DNA of 64,000 bases from Alicyclobacillus sp. SO9 (GTDB lineage: Bacteria > Bacillota > Bacilli > Alicyclobacillales > Alicyclobacillaceae): contig NZ_CP066339.1 of NCBI RefSeq assembly GCF_016406125.1, positions 930,001 through 994,000 of the forward strand, given 5' to 3'. Below are positions 18,800-26,914 of this stretch, piece by piece. The position numbers were made by a program, and so were the translations under genes. Numbering within the stretch: the first letter of the stretch is position 1; each line of letters opens with the position of its first letter. Below the pieces are notes generated by a model. The model did no database searches, was not told the origin of the DNA, and saw only the letters and a list, made by a program, of their open reading frames with translations.

Positions 18800-18955
18800 G
18801 AAGCACGGATAAGCCGTAGTATCTACACCATAAGGGCAACGACCCAGTAAAGGAGCAAGAAACGGCATCCACCCCTTGAGAGGTAGTACGAAGGAATGTG
18901 AGGGCATAGACCCAGTGTGACATGGGAGGGTAAACCGCAAGGGAACGTGTGGACA
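18800..18955 (+). ncRNA. Candidate guide (seek/bridge-type) RNA region of the IS1111-type element
   Basis: This lies directly behind the transposase gene. It shares with 16659-16817 the blocks GAAGCACGGA, ACGAAGGAATGT (18888-18899) and GGAACGTGTGGA. GACCCAGT occurs twice (18841-18848 and 18909-18916), each preceded by an AGGGCA element, 68 bases apart. The conserved frame with element-specific twin motifs is the pattern expected from target- and donor-binding loops. No direct evidence of transcription. Confidence 0.5.
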
Positions 18956-19151
18956 TCCAAATGTGCGAACATAATTATGTTCCATGTATTGGTAAAATAG
19001 CACCAATCTCTGTTCCTGCTACGGACTACCCGTTTGAAAATTGGCACATCTAGCATTCTGGTAATCTCTCTCAAATTGTCAAGGTGCGTAATCGTGAGAA
19101 TAAGAGAGTAAATAGGAGAAAACATTAATTTATAGTGGGAGGTTTGCATTT

Positions 19152-20435
19152 ATGAAAAAAGTTGTTTTAGGACTAAGCTCATTGGCTACTCTTTCTTTAG
19201 GAGCATTGGCCTTCCCATCTCACCCAACACTTGCTGCTTCAACGAATTCGAATCCAAGTACGGTCTTGGTCAAGAATAATTCGGATAATTCAGGCAAATT
19301 TAAGAATCAAGTTGACAGAGTCTATTCTCCAAAAACAAAGAGTTCGAATTTCAACTTAAATGCTAACATAATTGTTGTGCACAGAAACTTGATCCCAGGA
19401 CAATCAACGGCGACTTTACCAGGAAAATATAAAAAAGGGAAACCTGACATAAAGGCATTTAATAGTATTTACAATTCCCCATACATGCAAAAACTCCGAA
19501 ATGCATATAATAATGGTTCCTTGATTGTACTAGCAGGTAATAATGATGGTAAATTAACCGATTCTTTGATATATAAGCTCTTTAATACTTCTGGCGCTGA
19601 AGAAATTCATTCCAGTGATTTTCAAGCTCTAGGACTGTATAAATCCCCCAAGACTAACCGTGCACGAATTGTGGCGTTTAATTTCAATAAGAAGAATGTG
19701 GGCATAAAATATATATTAAAGAGCGCCAAAATATTCTATGAGAACAATATTGCTGGAAAAACGACTTCTTCATCGATTCAGCCCATGAGTGCGAGCACTT
19801 CACAAACAGGAGGCATATTACACAAATATAATTCTAATTATTATGGATATACAAACTCCTATAACCTATATGAATCAGGTTGGGGTTTGATTGGTCAGAT
19901 CGAGTTTGACACTAGACTTCAAAGAACTGACTATCAAAGTGGCTATAGTGAATGGGAAGTTAAATTAAACATGAATACCTATCCCCAGAACAGTTCCTGG
20001 CAAAATGCAGCAACTTGGCAGGGAATAAACAATACAGAGTACTACCCAGTTCAGAAAATACTACAAGCCAAACCAGGAACGCAAAATAGTTCTTACAACC
20101 AGAGTGTAAGTGCAAATGTTAACTTGAGCCCGATGGAGGGAGGAACCGGTTCGATAAGTTTTGGTACACAATGGAATTACACTATCAGTTCACGGTATGT
20201 GCAATTAATGGGGACAGCTTATAAGACCGATGGATGGAACACGTCTTATAAAGGATGGTCTGGACCCGCAGAATATGGAGACTATGAAGAACCTGGTTTT
20301 ACGATATCAAATACAGCCGGGGACCTTGTATTGCCTTTGGATCATGTTCTAAGCATGCGACATTGGATGGGGAAATATTGGTATAATGCTACAACAGGAG
20401 ATCAATATGACACAATCATTCCTCCCGCGCAATAA
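19152..20435 (+). CDS. Secreted protein of unknown function
   Basis: The 427-residue product starts at ATG 19152 after AGTGGGAGG. A Sec signal peptide (basic MKK, hydrophobic core, cut near TLAAS at about residue 30) is clear. Residues 30-215 are Lys/Asn/Ser-rich with an alpha/beta look (VLAGNNDGKLTDSLIYKLF). Residues 225-427 are Tyr/Trp/Asn-rich and beta-like (NYYGYTNSYNLYESGWG, WNTSYKGWSG). No catalytic motif is recognised. The aromatic-rich half resembles the first part of the 923-residue secreted protein in composition only. Lower GC than the neighbouring IS DNA suggests a different origin. Confidence 0.65.
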   Translation: MKKVVLGLSSLATLSLGALAFPSHPTLAASTNSNPSTVLVKNNSDNSGKFKNQVDRVYSPKTKSSNFNLNANIIVVHRNLIPGQSTATLPGKYKKGKPDIKAFNSIYNSPYMQKLRNAYNNGSLIVLAGNNDGKLTDSLIYKLFNTSGAEEIHSSDFQALGLYKSPKTNRARIVAFNFNKKNVGIKYILKSAKIFYENNIAGKTTSSSIQPMSASTSQTGGILHKYNSNYYGYTNSYNLYESGWGLIGQIEFDTRLQRTDYQSGYSEWEVKLNMNTYPQNSSWQNAATWQGINNTEYYPVQKILQAKPGTQNSSYNQSVSANVNLSPMEGGTGSISFGTQWNYTISSRYVQLMGTAYKTDGWNTSYKGWSGPAEYGDYEEPGFTISNTAGDLVLPLDHVLSMRHWMGKYWYNATTGDQYDTIIPPAQ

Positions 20436-20480
20436 AGAGCACTCAGTGATAACTACAATTTAGTGTGATGCATTTACTTT

Positions 20481-20516
20481 GAGGTCAACCATCTTTAATG
20501 GTCGACCTCATTTGAT
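20481..20516. terminator. Bidirectional terminator between convergent genes
   Basis: GAGGTCAACCAT (20481-20492) pairs with ATGGTCGACCTC (20498-20509) with one mismatch, followed by ATTTGATTTTT on the plus side. It separates the secreted-protein gene from the minus-strand gene at 20583. Confidence 0.8.
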
Positions 20517-20582
20517 TTTTAAATTTCCGTCCACAAATCTGCGTCAAGTATATCAACACAAACAGTAGGCTTTTTGTCGTAT

Positions 20583-21086
20583 TTAATTACTTTTCCTAAG
20601 TTTCTTGTCCAGATACTGCAACAATGCGGGATTAAGTGATATAAACTCACTACCAGCGTAGCTACCATGTTGTGTATCTATTTGAATCACGCGGTCATTT
20701 GGATAGAGGGTTGCATTTTCAAGAACGGTACCATTGCTAGTACGAATCATGATACCGTAAGAAAGCCCAGTTGGGTTTAACATTTGGTTAATATGAAATT
20801 TCCCCGTAATACCCTTCTCTAATTTTGTAAAAACATATCTAATCTGAGACGGATTTTTTACCATGACACTCCTGTACGGTCGCGTCAAAGTATAGATTTG
20901 CATATTTAAGGGTTTCGTGTACGATTTCCAAGATAGATGTAATACATCGTTTTGTGAAAAAGAAATTGGATTAAAGAAATAGTTCTTTTGAATGACCTCT
21001 GTCGCAGCAACAATTGCAAAGAGGCATAGAGTTCCAAGTAAAACGGTCCACTTCATAACACTAAGTCGATTTATCAAGACGAACAT
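20583..21086 (-). CDS. Small membrane-anchored protein of unknown function
   Basis: The 167-residue product has one N-terminal membrane helix (WTVLLGTLCLFAIVAATEV) that may act as signal or anchor. The outside part is beta-like (LHLSWKSYTKPLNMQIYTL, GISYGIMIRT-type strands) and ends in a basic KKLRKSN tail. The first ATG (21086) has AAAGG touching it, so ATG 21056 (residue 11) may be the true start. No family is recognised. Confidence 0.55.
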   Translation of the reverse strand: MFVLINRLSVMKWTVLLGTLCLFAIVAATEVIQKNYFFNPISFSQNDVLHLSWKSYTKPLNMQIYTLTRPYRSVMVKNPSQIRYVFTKLEKGITGKFHINQMLNPTGLSYGIMIRTSNGTVLENATLYPNDRVIQIDTQHGSYAGSEFISLNPALLQYLDKKLRKSN

Positions 21087-21144
21087 CCTTTACTGGAGTT
21101 TACATTGATGTATATATACATACTCACATATATTAACAAGTGTA

Positions 21145-21414
21145 AGGGGTCGCGTCACGAAACGGAACAAATCGTACGTTAAGCCTCTGTCCTGTCAGAT
21201 TGAAGTCATAGACGTCATCCATATCATGACGTCAGAAAAATCTCCAACTAACCCTATTCTGACGCTGTTATACTGGGTTTCCTTACGTAAGATTGAGGTA
21301 TAGTTAATTTAGACAGTATTGCTGTTAAGTTAGACGTGCGAAGGCGTTTCACAATATACAAGACGCTTAGCGTGCAGAAATATCCGTTTCGTGACGTGCC
21401 CCCTTGTAGGCCGT
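21145..21414. mobile_element. MITE-like element with about 40-bp imperfect inverted repeats
   Basis: The left end AGGGGTCGCGTCACGAAACGG (first bases from 21145) is mirrored at the right end, whose reverse complement reads AGGGGGCACGTCACGAAACGG (ending at 21414). The similarity continues about 20 bases further in with more mismatches. TGTA flanks both sides (21141-21144 and 21415-21418), a possible 4-bp target duplication. The 270-bp interior has no gene of its own. It interrupts the antitoxin-like gene. Confidence 0.65.
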
Positions 21415-21646
21415 GCTCACGTTTGCCATCCTCTCCGGCAACATATCCTGCATCACTGTTTAATTGACGAAATTCTTCTTCAGTCAATGGCTCGTCGTCT
21501 GGTTTCTGCATGTCAATTTCTTTCCAAATCTCAGGTTTCTTTCCCGAACGCTCTACCTGATACTGAAGGAAGTCAAAGGCTGTTTTTTGTTCTGGTTCTG
21601 GAAGGCGTTCAATAAGATCATGCAAATCCTTTTTACTAATGGCCAT
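21254..21646 (-). CDS. Antitoxin-like protein, C-terminus replaced by a MITE insertion
   Basis: The first 78 residues have the look of small bacterial antitoxins: a helical N-terminus (KKDLHDLIERLPEPEQKTAFDFLQ), a linker with PLTEEEFRQL, and a final YVAGEDGKREHGL segment similar to the usual ...EELKRELGL ending. At exactly that point (21414) the MITE-like element begins, and the remaining 50 residues are read from it, so the native C-terminus is lost. No toxin gene follows. The ribosome site is AGGGAGC before ATG 21646. It may be non-functional. Confidence 0.55.
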   Translation of the reverse strand: MAISKKDLHDLIERLPEPEQKTAFDFLQYQVERSGKKPEIWKEIDMQKPDDEPLTEEEFRQLNSDAGYVAGEDGKREHGLQGGTSRNGYFCTLSVLYIVKRLRTSNLTAILSKLTIPQSYVRKPSITASE

Positions 21647-21707
21647 AATGGACTGTCTGCTCCCTTTCTATGGTGGTCATGCAGCAAATCCTGATCCTAC
21701 ATAAAAA

Positions 21708-21733
21708 CCGCATGCGATTTGCAGTCGCATACG
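21708..21733 (-). terminator. Terminator-like hairpin upstream of the antitoxin-like gene
   Basis: On the minus strand CCG-T-ATGCGA and TCGCAT-G-CGG form a stem (21733-21708) followed by TTTTTA. It lies about 60 bases upstream of ATG 21646 on the same strand, so it could stop incoming minus-strand transcripts or act as an attenuator. Confidence 0.5.
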
Positions 21734-21797
21734 GGAAAACTACCGCAATGTTGTTTCTGCCACTATTATATTCGCCGTTTTGAATCCATGTCAAACG

Positions 21798-21826
21798 AGG
21801 TCCAAGCGTGTGCCTGGACCTTTTTT
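21798..21826 (+). terminator. Terminator or attenuator just ahead of the Tad gene block
   Basis: AGGTCCA (21798-21804) and TGGACCT (21815-21821) form a perfect 7-bp stem followed by six T (21821-21826). It lies only 37 bases upstream of the first tad gene (ATG 21863). No plus-strand gene ends nearby, so either it shields the block from readthrough or it is an attenuator in the operon leader. Confidence 0.7.
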
Positions 21827-21862
21827 GTCGTGCACTCTGTCATAGATGGGAGGAGGGTTGTC

Positions 21863-22273
21863 ATGAAGAGGTATCTCCAGCGCATCTGGCAGGAGGAGGC
21901 GGGCAACAGCCTTGTTGGGGACATGGCCTTTGCCCCCTATGCGGTCTCTATTTTTCTCATGGCTGTGTTTGTCACCGTGATCATCTGTTACGTCGTCTGG
22001 GCCAACTTTGTGTTCGCGGTCGCTGTGTGGGACGGTGCGCAGGCAGAATCACGGAGTCCTGGAATCGGTTCAACCATTGTCATGCAAACGGTGAAAGATG
22101 CAGGAATCAGCACTGTACCCAGTGTCAGCGTGAATGATCACGATGGGGACCAGGTGGATGTGTCCGCAACACTACAATTGCCCATTCCGGACCTAGGTGT
22201 GTTTTCACAGTATGAATTCCACCCGTCCTTGACACTCACCAAAGTATATCTTGCGCCGAGGTGGTGGACATGA
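21863..22273 (+). CDS. TadE-like pseudopilin
   Basis: The start is ATG 21863 after GGGAGGAGGG. The 136-residue product has a short polar N-terminus with EEAGNSLVGDMAF and then a long hydrophobic helix (APYAVSIFLMAVFVTVIICYVVW). This matches the TadE/TadG plan of a pseudopilin with a conserved Glu before the membrane helix. The C-terminal part is a small beta-rich outside domain (VPSVSVNDHDGDQVDVSATLQ). In Tad systems such minor pilins help start or stabilise the pilus. It overlaps the next gene by ATGA. Confidence 0.75.
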   Translation: MKRYLQRIWQEEAGNSLVGDMAFAPYAVSIFLMAVFVTVIICYVVWANFVFAVAVWDGAQAESRSPGIGSTIVMQTVKDAGISTVPSVSVNDHDGDQVDVSATLQLPIPDLGVFSQYEFHPSLTLTKVYLAPRWWT

Positions 22274-22695
22274 AGTTCGGGCTCCTCGCGATGTTGTACA
22301 GCCTGTTAATAGCGGTCGTCATGTCCCTTGTTTTTCTGACCCTAGGGCAGTTGTACATCATCCGTCAAGATGCGTCTGCTGCGACGACCGACGCGGCGCT
22401 TACTGCGGCTGCAGCCATCCTGCAAAGTGGCGGCACGTATGTCCTTGACCCTACAGCGGCCTTGAACGCGGGTAAGACTGCCTATGCACAAACTTGGCAG
22501 ATGCAGCATCTGCGCGGGCTTACCACAGTAGGTTCAGTCAGGATGACAGTGGACGCGGACCATGTGACCGCCACGGGTGCCGTGACCTTTACACCTCTTC
22601 CATTGTGGCCGCTGAAGAAACTATTCCCACAGGTTCATTTTGGCACCGTCACCATCACCCGTACAGGAACGGCCAACATCCATCAACCCACATAA
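22270..22695 (+). CDS. TadE/TadG-like minor pilin
   Basis: ATG 22270 overlaps the previous stop (ATGA), which argues for translational coupling. The 141-residue product starts MKFGLLAMLYSLLIAVVMSLVFLTLGQLYIIRQ, one N-terminal membrane helix. An Ala-rich segment (AATTDAALTAAAAILQSGG), typical of TadE/TadG-type proteins, and a beta-rich tail (VGSVRMTVDADHVTATGAV) follow. It is probably a second minor pilin of the same apparatus. Confidence 0.65.
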   Translation: MKFGLLAMLYSLLIAVVMSLVFLTLGQLYIIRQDASAATTDAALTAAAAILQSGGTYVLDPTAALNAGKTAYAQTWQMQHLRGLTTVGSVRMTVDADHVTATGAVTFTPLPLWPLKKLFPQVHFGTVTITRTGTANIHQPT

Positions 22696-22708
22696 AGGAG
22701 GGAGTCCA

Positions 22709-24196
22709 GTGAGTCAACCAAGTTGGGATACATTGGAGGCTTTGCGGCTTCAGGAGTATGAGGAATCTCAAAAGGAATTGGCCGTTGAAGAAGTCTCATC
22801 GGCAGAGGGCAGGACCGATCTGGGTCAACTGGCCACGTATCAGCAAGAACTGATTGACCGGCTGCTGCAGGAGCCGCCAAGTGAACGAACGCGGATAGAA
22901 CAGCACACCTTGCTCCATCAGGTGATTTCCGAAACATCCGTACCCGGTCCAGTACACTTTGACGTCATTGAATCGGTCCTGGACGATATGTACGGGTACG
23001 GCCCGGTCCAGGAACTGTACGACCGGCCGTCTGTCACGGACATTCAGATTTTCGTTCCCTTAGCAGATACGGAGACACATCAGATTCAGTACGTGGAGAA
23101 CGGGGTACGAAAGGCATTCTCAGGCCGGTTTCGAGACAAGACCCACGCCATCAACTGGCTCAACAACAAGTTAGCACGTATCGGACAGAGATTTGACCCG
23201 GCCTCCATGACGGTGGACGGGGCCATGCCGGATGGCTCTCGCATCCATGCGGTCTACGGACCTTCCGGGTACTCCACTTGGGATTCTGAGGCGGGGTTCC
23301 GGCTTGTCCGGAGTCTCATTATTTCCATTCGCCGATTCGGCAAACTGTTCACCCCAACGGACTTGACCAATTCTGGAGACATGACAGCGCGGCCCAAACT
23401 CTATAGCGCGGCAGAACACCGGTTGCAGATACCGGAGAAATGGTTCGTGCACCAGGACGCTTCAGTAGATAGAGCCACCATGGATTATTTTCGCGTCATC
23501 ATGGAGATGGGCATCAACTTTCTCATTGCTGGCGGGACGGGCGCAGGGAAAACCACCTTCGGGAATGCGCTCACCACTTATCTGCCAGCGCACGTGGTGA
23601 CGCTTATTATCGAGGAATCGCCGGAACTGCAGGCCATGGTGCCACATGCCATTCGGCTCTATGAAGACAGGCCCAATTACGTGGGCAGCAGGGTCGGATT
23701 CAGTCTTCAGGATGCCCTCAAGGCAGCGCTTCGCATGTTCCCAGACCGGATCTTTATTGCGGAGCTGCGAGATCAACTGGCCTATTTGTATCTGCGCGCT
23801 ATCCAGAGTGGGCACGACGGCTCCTTTACCACCATCCATGCTTCCAATTGTGCCGCTGCACTCCGGCAGCTCATGACCTATGCCAAGTCCCATCCAGACA
23901 AGCCTACGGAGGAATACCTGACCACCGTCATAAGGGAGCGCCTCGGCATGGTGTTTCACCTCAGTCTGGATAAGAAAGCGAAAGCCCAAGGGCTTGCTAC
24001 GGCCCAGTACGTGGATGAAGTGGTGGAAATTCTGCCGGGCAATCAAGGCGTGGAGACCCATACGGTGATGCGGTATGAACGCGGGGTCGACGAGGCGGGG
24101 CAGCCCCGTGGGTACTTCCATTGGATAGGGCCGAGTGCCCACTTTCTATTACAGATGACGGAACTTGGATTCGAGATTCCCGAATCATGGAGGTGA
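22709..24196 (+). CDS. tadA: TadA/CpaF-type secretion ATPase
   Basis: The start is GTG 22709 after AAAGGAGGGAG. The product has 495 residues. The C-terminal motor has Walker A GGTGAGKTT (about 275-283), the acidic LIIEESPELQ segment, RMFPDRIFIAELRD and a His box SFTTIHA, all standard for the VirB11/CpaF family. The N-terminal domain (PVQELYDRPSVTDIQIF) matches the T2SSE/CpaF N-terminal fold. As a cytoplasmic hexamer it powers pilus extension and retraction with TadB and TadC. The symbol follows the family. Confidence 0.93.
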   Translation: MSQPSWDTLEALRLQEYEESQKELAVEEVSSAEGRTDLGQLATYQQELIDRLLQEPPSERTRIEQHTLLHQVISETSVPGPVHFDVIESVLDDMYGYGPVQELYDRPSVTDIQIFVPLADTETHQIQYVENGVRKAFSGRFRDKTHAINWLNNKLARIGQRFDPASMTVDGAMPDGSRIHAVYGPSGYSTWDSEAGFRLVRSLIISIRRFGKLFTPTDLTNSGDMTARPKLYSAAEHRLQIPEKWFVHQDASVDRATMDYFRVIMEMGINFLIAGGTGAGKTTFGNALTTYLPAHVVTLIIEESPELQAMVPHAIRLYEDRPNYVGSRVGFSLQDALKAALRMFPDRIFIAELRDQLAYLYLRAIQSGHDGSFTTIHASNCAAALRQLMTYAKSHPDKPTEEYLTTVIRERLGMVFHLSLDKKAKAQGLATAQYVDEVVEILPGNQGVETHTVMRYERGVDEAGQPRGYFHWIGPSAHFLLQMTELGFEIPESWR

Positions 24197-24200
24197 GGTT

Positions 24201-25049
24201 GTGACGTTTCTTGGTATTGTTCTCATCACCCTTTTGTTGGGGATGACCCTTTGGTTCAGATCCCGACATCGGCTTCATCAACAAAGTATGATGCTGCCAG
24301 GTTACCGGCGTACGTTTCGGCAAAAGCAGTCTTTGACGGCGAAATGGGGACGTGGGGTCCGGAACTGGTTGAAACATCTGGGCGGGACCTCCTGGATGTT
24401 GACGGGACTCGGTACCGTGTTGGGCGCAGCACTGGGATATATGGGGTTTCAGTCCTTTACAGTGGGGGCACTCGTTGGACTCTGTACCCCGCTGTTCGTG
24501 ACCTTGTGGCTGAAGAAATACCTGGAGAAGGAGTATCTTCAGCAGGTGAAAGACACCTTGAGATTTCTCGAATCCTCCTTCTCCAGTGGCGGGCAAATGG
24601 AGGATGCACTGCCAGAGCTCCTCAATCGGTCGCAAGGTCGCATGCGCCGGGAAGTGGAAGTGGCGGTGGCATTGCAGCGAAATGGGACACCGATGAGAGA
24701 CATCCTCATCCATTGGAACGAGACGACACTGGAACCGCATCTGGCGTTTGCACTCCGGTCCATTGCAGATGTTCTGAAAGACGCAGGAGATCTCGTCACG
24801 GTGGTGTCTGAATCCATCACAGAGATGCAACGGGATGAGCAGTTTCGGGAAGCCCTGCAGGTGGTAACCCGTAATTCGTGGGTGAATCTTAGCCTGGTTC
24901 TGAGTTTCCCTGTCATCTCTTTTTTGTTGTTTCACCACGTCGTCCTCACAGAACTTCATGAGATGCCGTGGCTGACGGCAGTCCTCGGCGCTGGCGTCCT
25001 TGGTTTTGGATCCATTTTCACCTGGTTCATCTATGTTTCCAGGGTATAG
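24201..25049 (+). CDS. tadB: TadB-like inner-membrane platform protein
   Basis: The start is GTG 24201 with GGAGGTGAGG just upstream, 4 bases after the tadA stop. The 282-residue product has an N-terminal helix (FLGIVLITLLLGMTLWF), a helix pair at about 70-115, a cytoplasmic T2SSF-type helical domain (LRFLESSFSSGGQMEDALPELL) and two C-terminal helices. This is the GspF/TadB layout. The last codons (GTA TAG at 25044-25049) fall in the first bases shared by both IS110 copies, so the natural end may differ by a few residues. Confidence 0.85.
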   Translation: MTFLGIVLITLLLGMTLWFRSRHRLHQQSMMLPGYRRTFRQKQSLTAKWGRGVRNWLKHLGGTSWMLTGLGTVLGAALGYMGFQSFTVGALVGLCTPLFVTLWLKKYLEKEYLQQVKDTLRFLESSFSSGGQMEDALPELLNRSQGRMRREVEVAVALQRNGTPMRDILIHWNETTLEPHLAFALRSIADVLKDAGDLVTVVSESITEMQRDEQFREALQVVTRNSWVNLSLVLSFPVISFLLFHHVVLTELHEMPWLTAVLGAGVLGFGSIFTWFIYVSRV

Positions 25050-25223
25050 GAAAGAGCAGCGGTACGATGTCAAGGCCCTAAGGTGACATAATATTTGTCG
25101 AATTGCTACTACGTTGGACGTGGTGCCAAAATTAGCAATACTCAACTAAGCCCACCCTACCTAGATTTTTAAAATATGGTGAAAAACCTAGGAACTGGTG
25201 GATAGAGGTCGATCGCGGTAAGT

Positions 25224-26474
25224 TTATGCGCGTTGTCGGACCCCTCCTTCCGGAGTGTAAAGTCGGTTGGTCTTTAGCAGATAGAAGACCACTCGCATCA
25301 GTTTCCGGGCTGTAAGCGCAAGGGTACGTCCCTCGGCAAATTCCTTTGGCTCCGCTCTCTTCTTGGCATAGTACTCGGCGAAAACAGGGTCGTGCACCCG
25401 GACACTGTTTGCCGCTTCAACCATGTAGTACTTGAGGTAGCGGTTGCCAGAATGAATCAGTCGAGTTCGGTTGGCTGTGAATTTCCCGGACTGGTGAACG
25501 GTCCAAGCGAGCCCGGCGTGTTTAGCGGCTTCCGCGTGGCTCTTAAACTGGCTTACATCCAGCTCAGCTACAATGCCGGAAGCAAGAATGGGACCGATAC
25601 CGGGAATGGAATCAAGGGTTTGCGGGATCGTCGCCAAGTGGTCCTCAATTCCTTTGCGTAGTGCCTTCAGTTGCTCTTGTACCGTTCGAATCACGCGAAT
25701 ACTAGAAGCCATTGCGAGATTGACCGAGTCCGACATCGACTGGGGTAGCCGGTACGAGGAGCGAGCAGCCTTCTGTAGCACTTTAGCAACGACCTCAGGA
25801 TTTTCGAATCGGTTCTTGCCATGTGCCACAAGGAATTCAATGAGACGCTCAAGGGGCATCTCACAGAGTTCCTCAACGGATTCGAATTCCTCCATGACAG
25901 CAATGGAAGTTGCCGAGAGCTTGTTTCTCTTAAAGGGACCTGTGCTGCTGTAGTCACTGAACTTGAGATACAAGTTCGTCATGAGGAAGTTGCTCTCTCT
26001 AGACAGATCCTGCATCAGGTGGTAGCGGGCTCGCGTCAAGCGCTGCAACGCCATGAGCGGCTCGCTCCAGGTAAAGGGATGCGGGAGAAGGCCTGTCCGA
26101 AGCTTAGCTGCGATAAACCAGGCATCTACTCTATCGTTCTTGGGGGCACTCAGGTAATGGGATTTCTTAAACTCCCTGATAAGACTGGGGTTAAAGACGT
26201 AGACCCTACGCTGAACACCAAAGTCCAAATGACGTTGCAGATACATGGCGGCATGGGTTGAGTAGCATCCAGTATGTTCGAGACCAAAGAGAATCTCTTC
26301 AGCCTGTTTCTGTTTTGCCAGCTTGGAGATACGATCCTGAAACTCTAAAATCCCAGGACGATTGTTGGTAACGGTGAATCGACTCACAGGTCGTTTCTCA
26401 TCGTCCTGTGTTAAGCAGCAAACCACGTTCTCTTGGCTGCCTACATCAATTCCGACAAACAAGGAGGAAGTCAA
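25224..26474 (-). CDS. IS110-family transposase, copy 1
   Basis: The start is TTG 26474 preceded by AAGGAGGTGATTATA (an ideal ribosome site); the product is 416 residues. The catalytic DEDD residues are visible in FVGIDVGSQEN (Asp), LFGLEHTGCYS (Glu) and APKNDRVDAWF (two Asp). The C-terminal Transposase_20 part shows DSIPGIGPILASGI and HAGLAWTVHQSGKFTANR with the conserved Ser. The reading frame is complete and identical to copy 2, which suggests recent activity. Confidence 0.93.
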   Translation of the reverse strand: MTSSLFVGIDVGSQENVVCCLTQDDEKRPVSRFTVTNNRPGILEFQDRISKLAKQKQAEEILFGLEHTGCYSTHAAMYLQRHLDFGVQRRVYVFNPSLIREFKKSHYLSAPKNDRVDAWFIAAKLRTGLLPHPFTWSEPLMALQRLTRARYHLMQDLSRESNFLMTNLYLKFSDYSSTGPFKRNKLSATSIAVMEEFESVEELCEMPLERLIEFLVAHGKNRFENPEVVAKVLQKAARSSYRLPQSMSDSVNLAMASSIRVIRTVQEQLKALRKGIEDHLATIPQTLDSIPGIGPILASGIVAELDVSQFKSHAEAAKHAGLAWTVHQSGKFTANRTRLIHSGNRYLKYYMVEAANSVRVHDPVFAEYYAKKRAEPKEFAEGRTLALTARKLMRVVFYLLKTNRLYTPEGGVRQRA

Positions 26475-26507
26475 TATAATCACCTCCTTCAGGTTGGGAT
26501 GCAGATG

Positions 26508-26778
26508 CCTGCGACCTCGGGATGACCCTGGGAAACCCATGAACGACAGCCTTGCGAGCTATTGGAATACACCAGACGTCATCGGTGCACGAGCCTCCTT
26601 CTGCTGGCAGGAGGGATGACGGACCGGGAAACAGTCAGCGTGTAGGTCTATTCCATGGGGCCAGGGGAACAATCTTTCCTCGGAAGACACCCTCAGATGA
26701 GGGGCAACGGGAGGGATAGGAACATTCCCTTGGTAGACACCTACGGCTATTTTCCCAAGATCAGCCCGAGGTCGTAAA
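26508..26778 (-). ncRNA. Candidate bridge RNA in the leader of IS110 copy 1
   Basis: IS110-group elements encode a structured bridge RNA between left end and transposase. This leader is GC-rich, full of short complementary blocks and lacks a gene. It carries ATCCCTCC twice, exactly 100 bases apart (minus-strand 26717-26710 and 26617-26610). The 13-base stretch around the first copy resembles the joined element ends. The boundaries are approximate; transcription is not shown. Confidence 0.45.
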
Positions 26779-26914
26779 CACTCACTTTGTCACAGAAAGG
26801 TCTATCAACATTTGATTAGGTTTTCAAGGAACAGAAATTTAATAGAGCAACTACATTATGGTTTTACGTAAACCAATTCAGCAGCTGTTCTTAATATACA
26901 AGGAGGGATACAAC

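Larger units (their letters stand above)
25044..26906 (-). mobile_element. IS110-family element, copy 1, between tadB and tadC
   Basis: These 1,863 bases recur in reverse orientation at 61832-63694. The reading frames of both copies translate identically and the shared ends break off sharply: GTATAGG at 25044 and AAGGAGG ending at 26906. In element orientation there are 432 bases of leader, the transposase, and 180 bases of tail. There are no inverted repeats or long target duplication, as expected for IS110. The insertion sits exactly between tadB and tadC. Confidence 0.92.

Noticed and set aside
9630..21233. TGACGTCAT-type palindromes near 9630, 10562 and 21211 as a regulon
   Set aside because: Three loosely similar short palindromes in unlike contexts are not enough to claim a shared binding site.
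23462..24142. Long minus-strand frames opposite the Tad genes and the IS110 transposase
   Set aside because: They mirror strong coding on the other strand and have no starts or motifs of their own.
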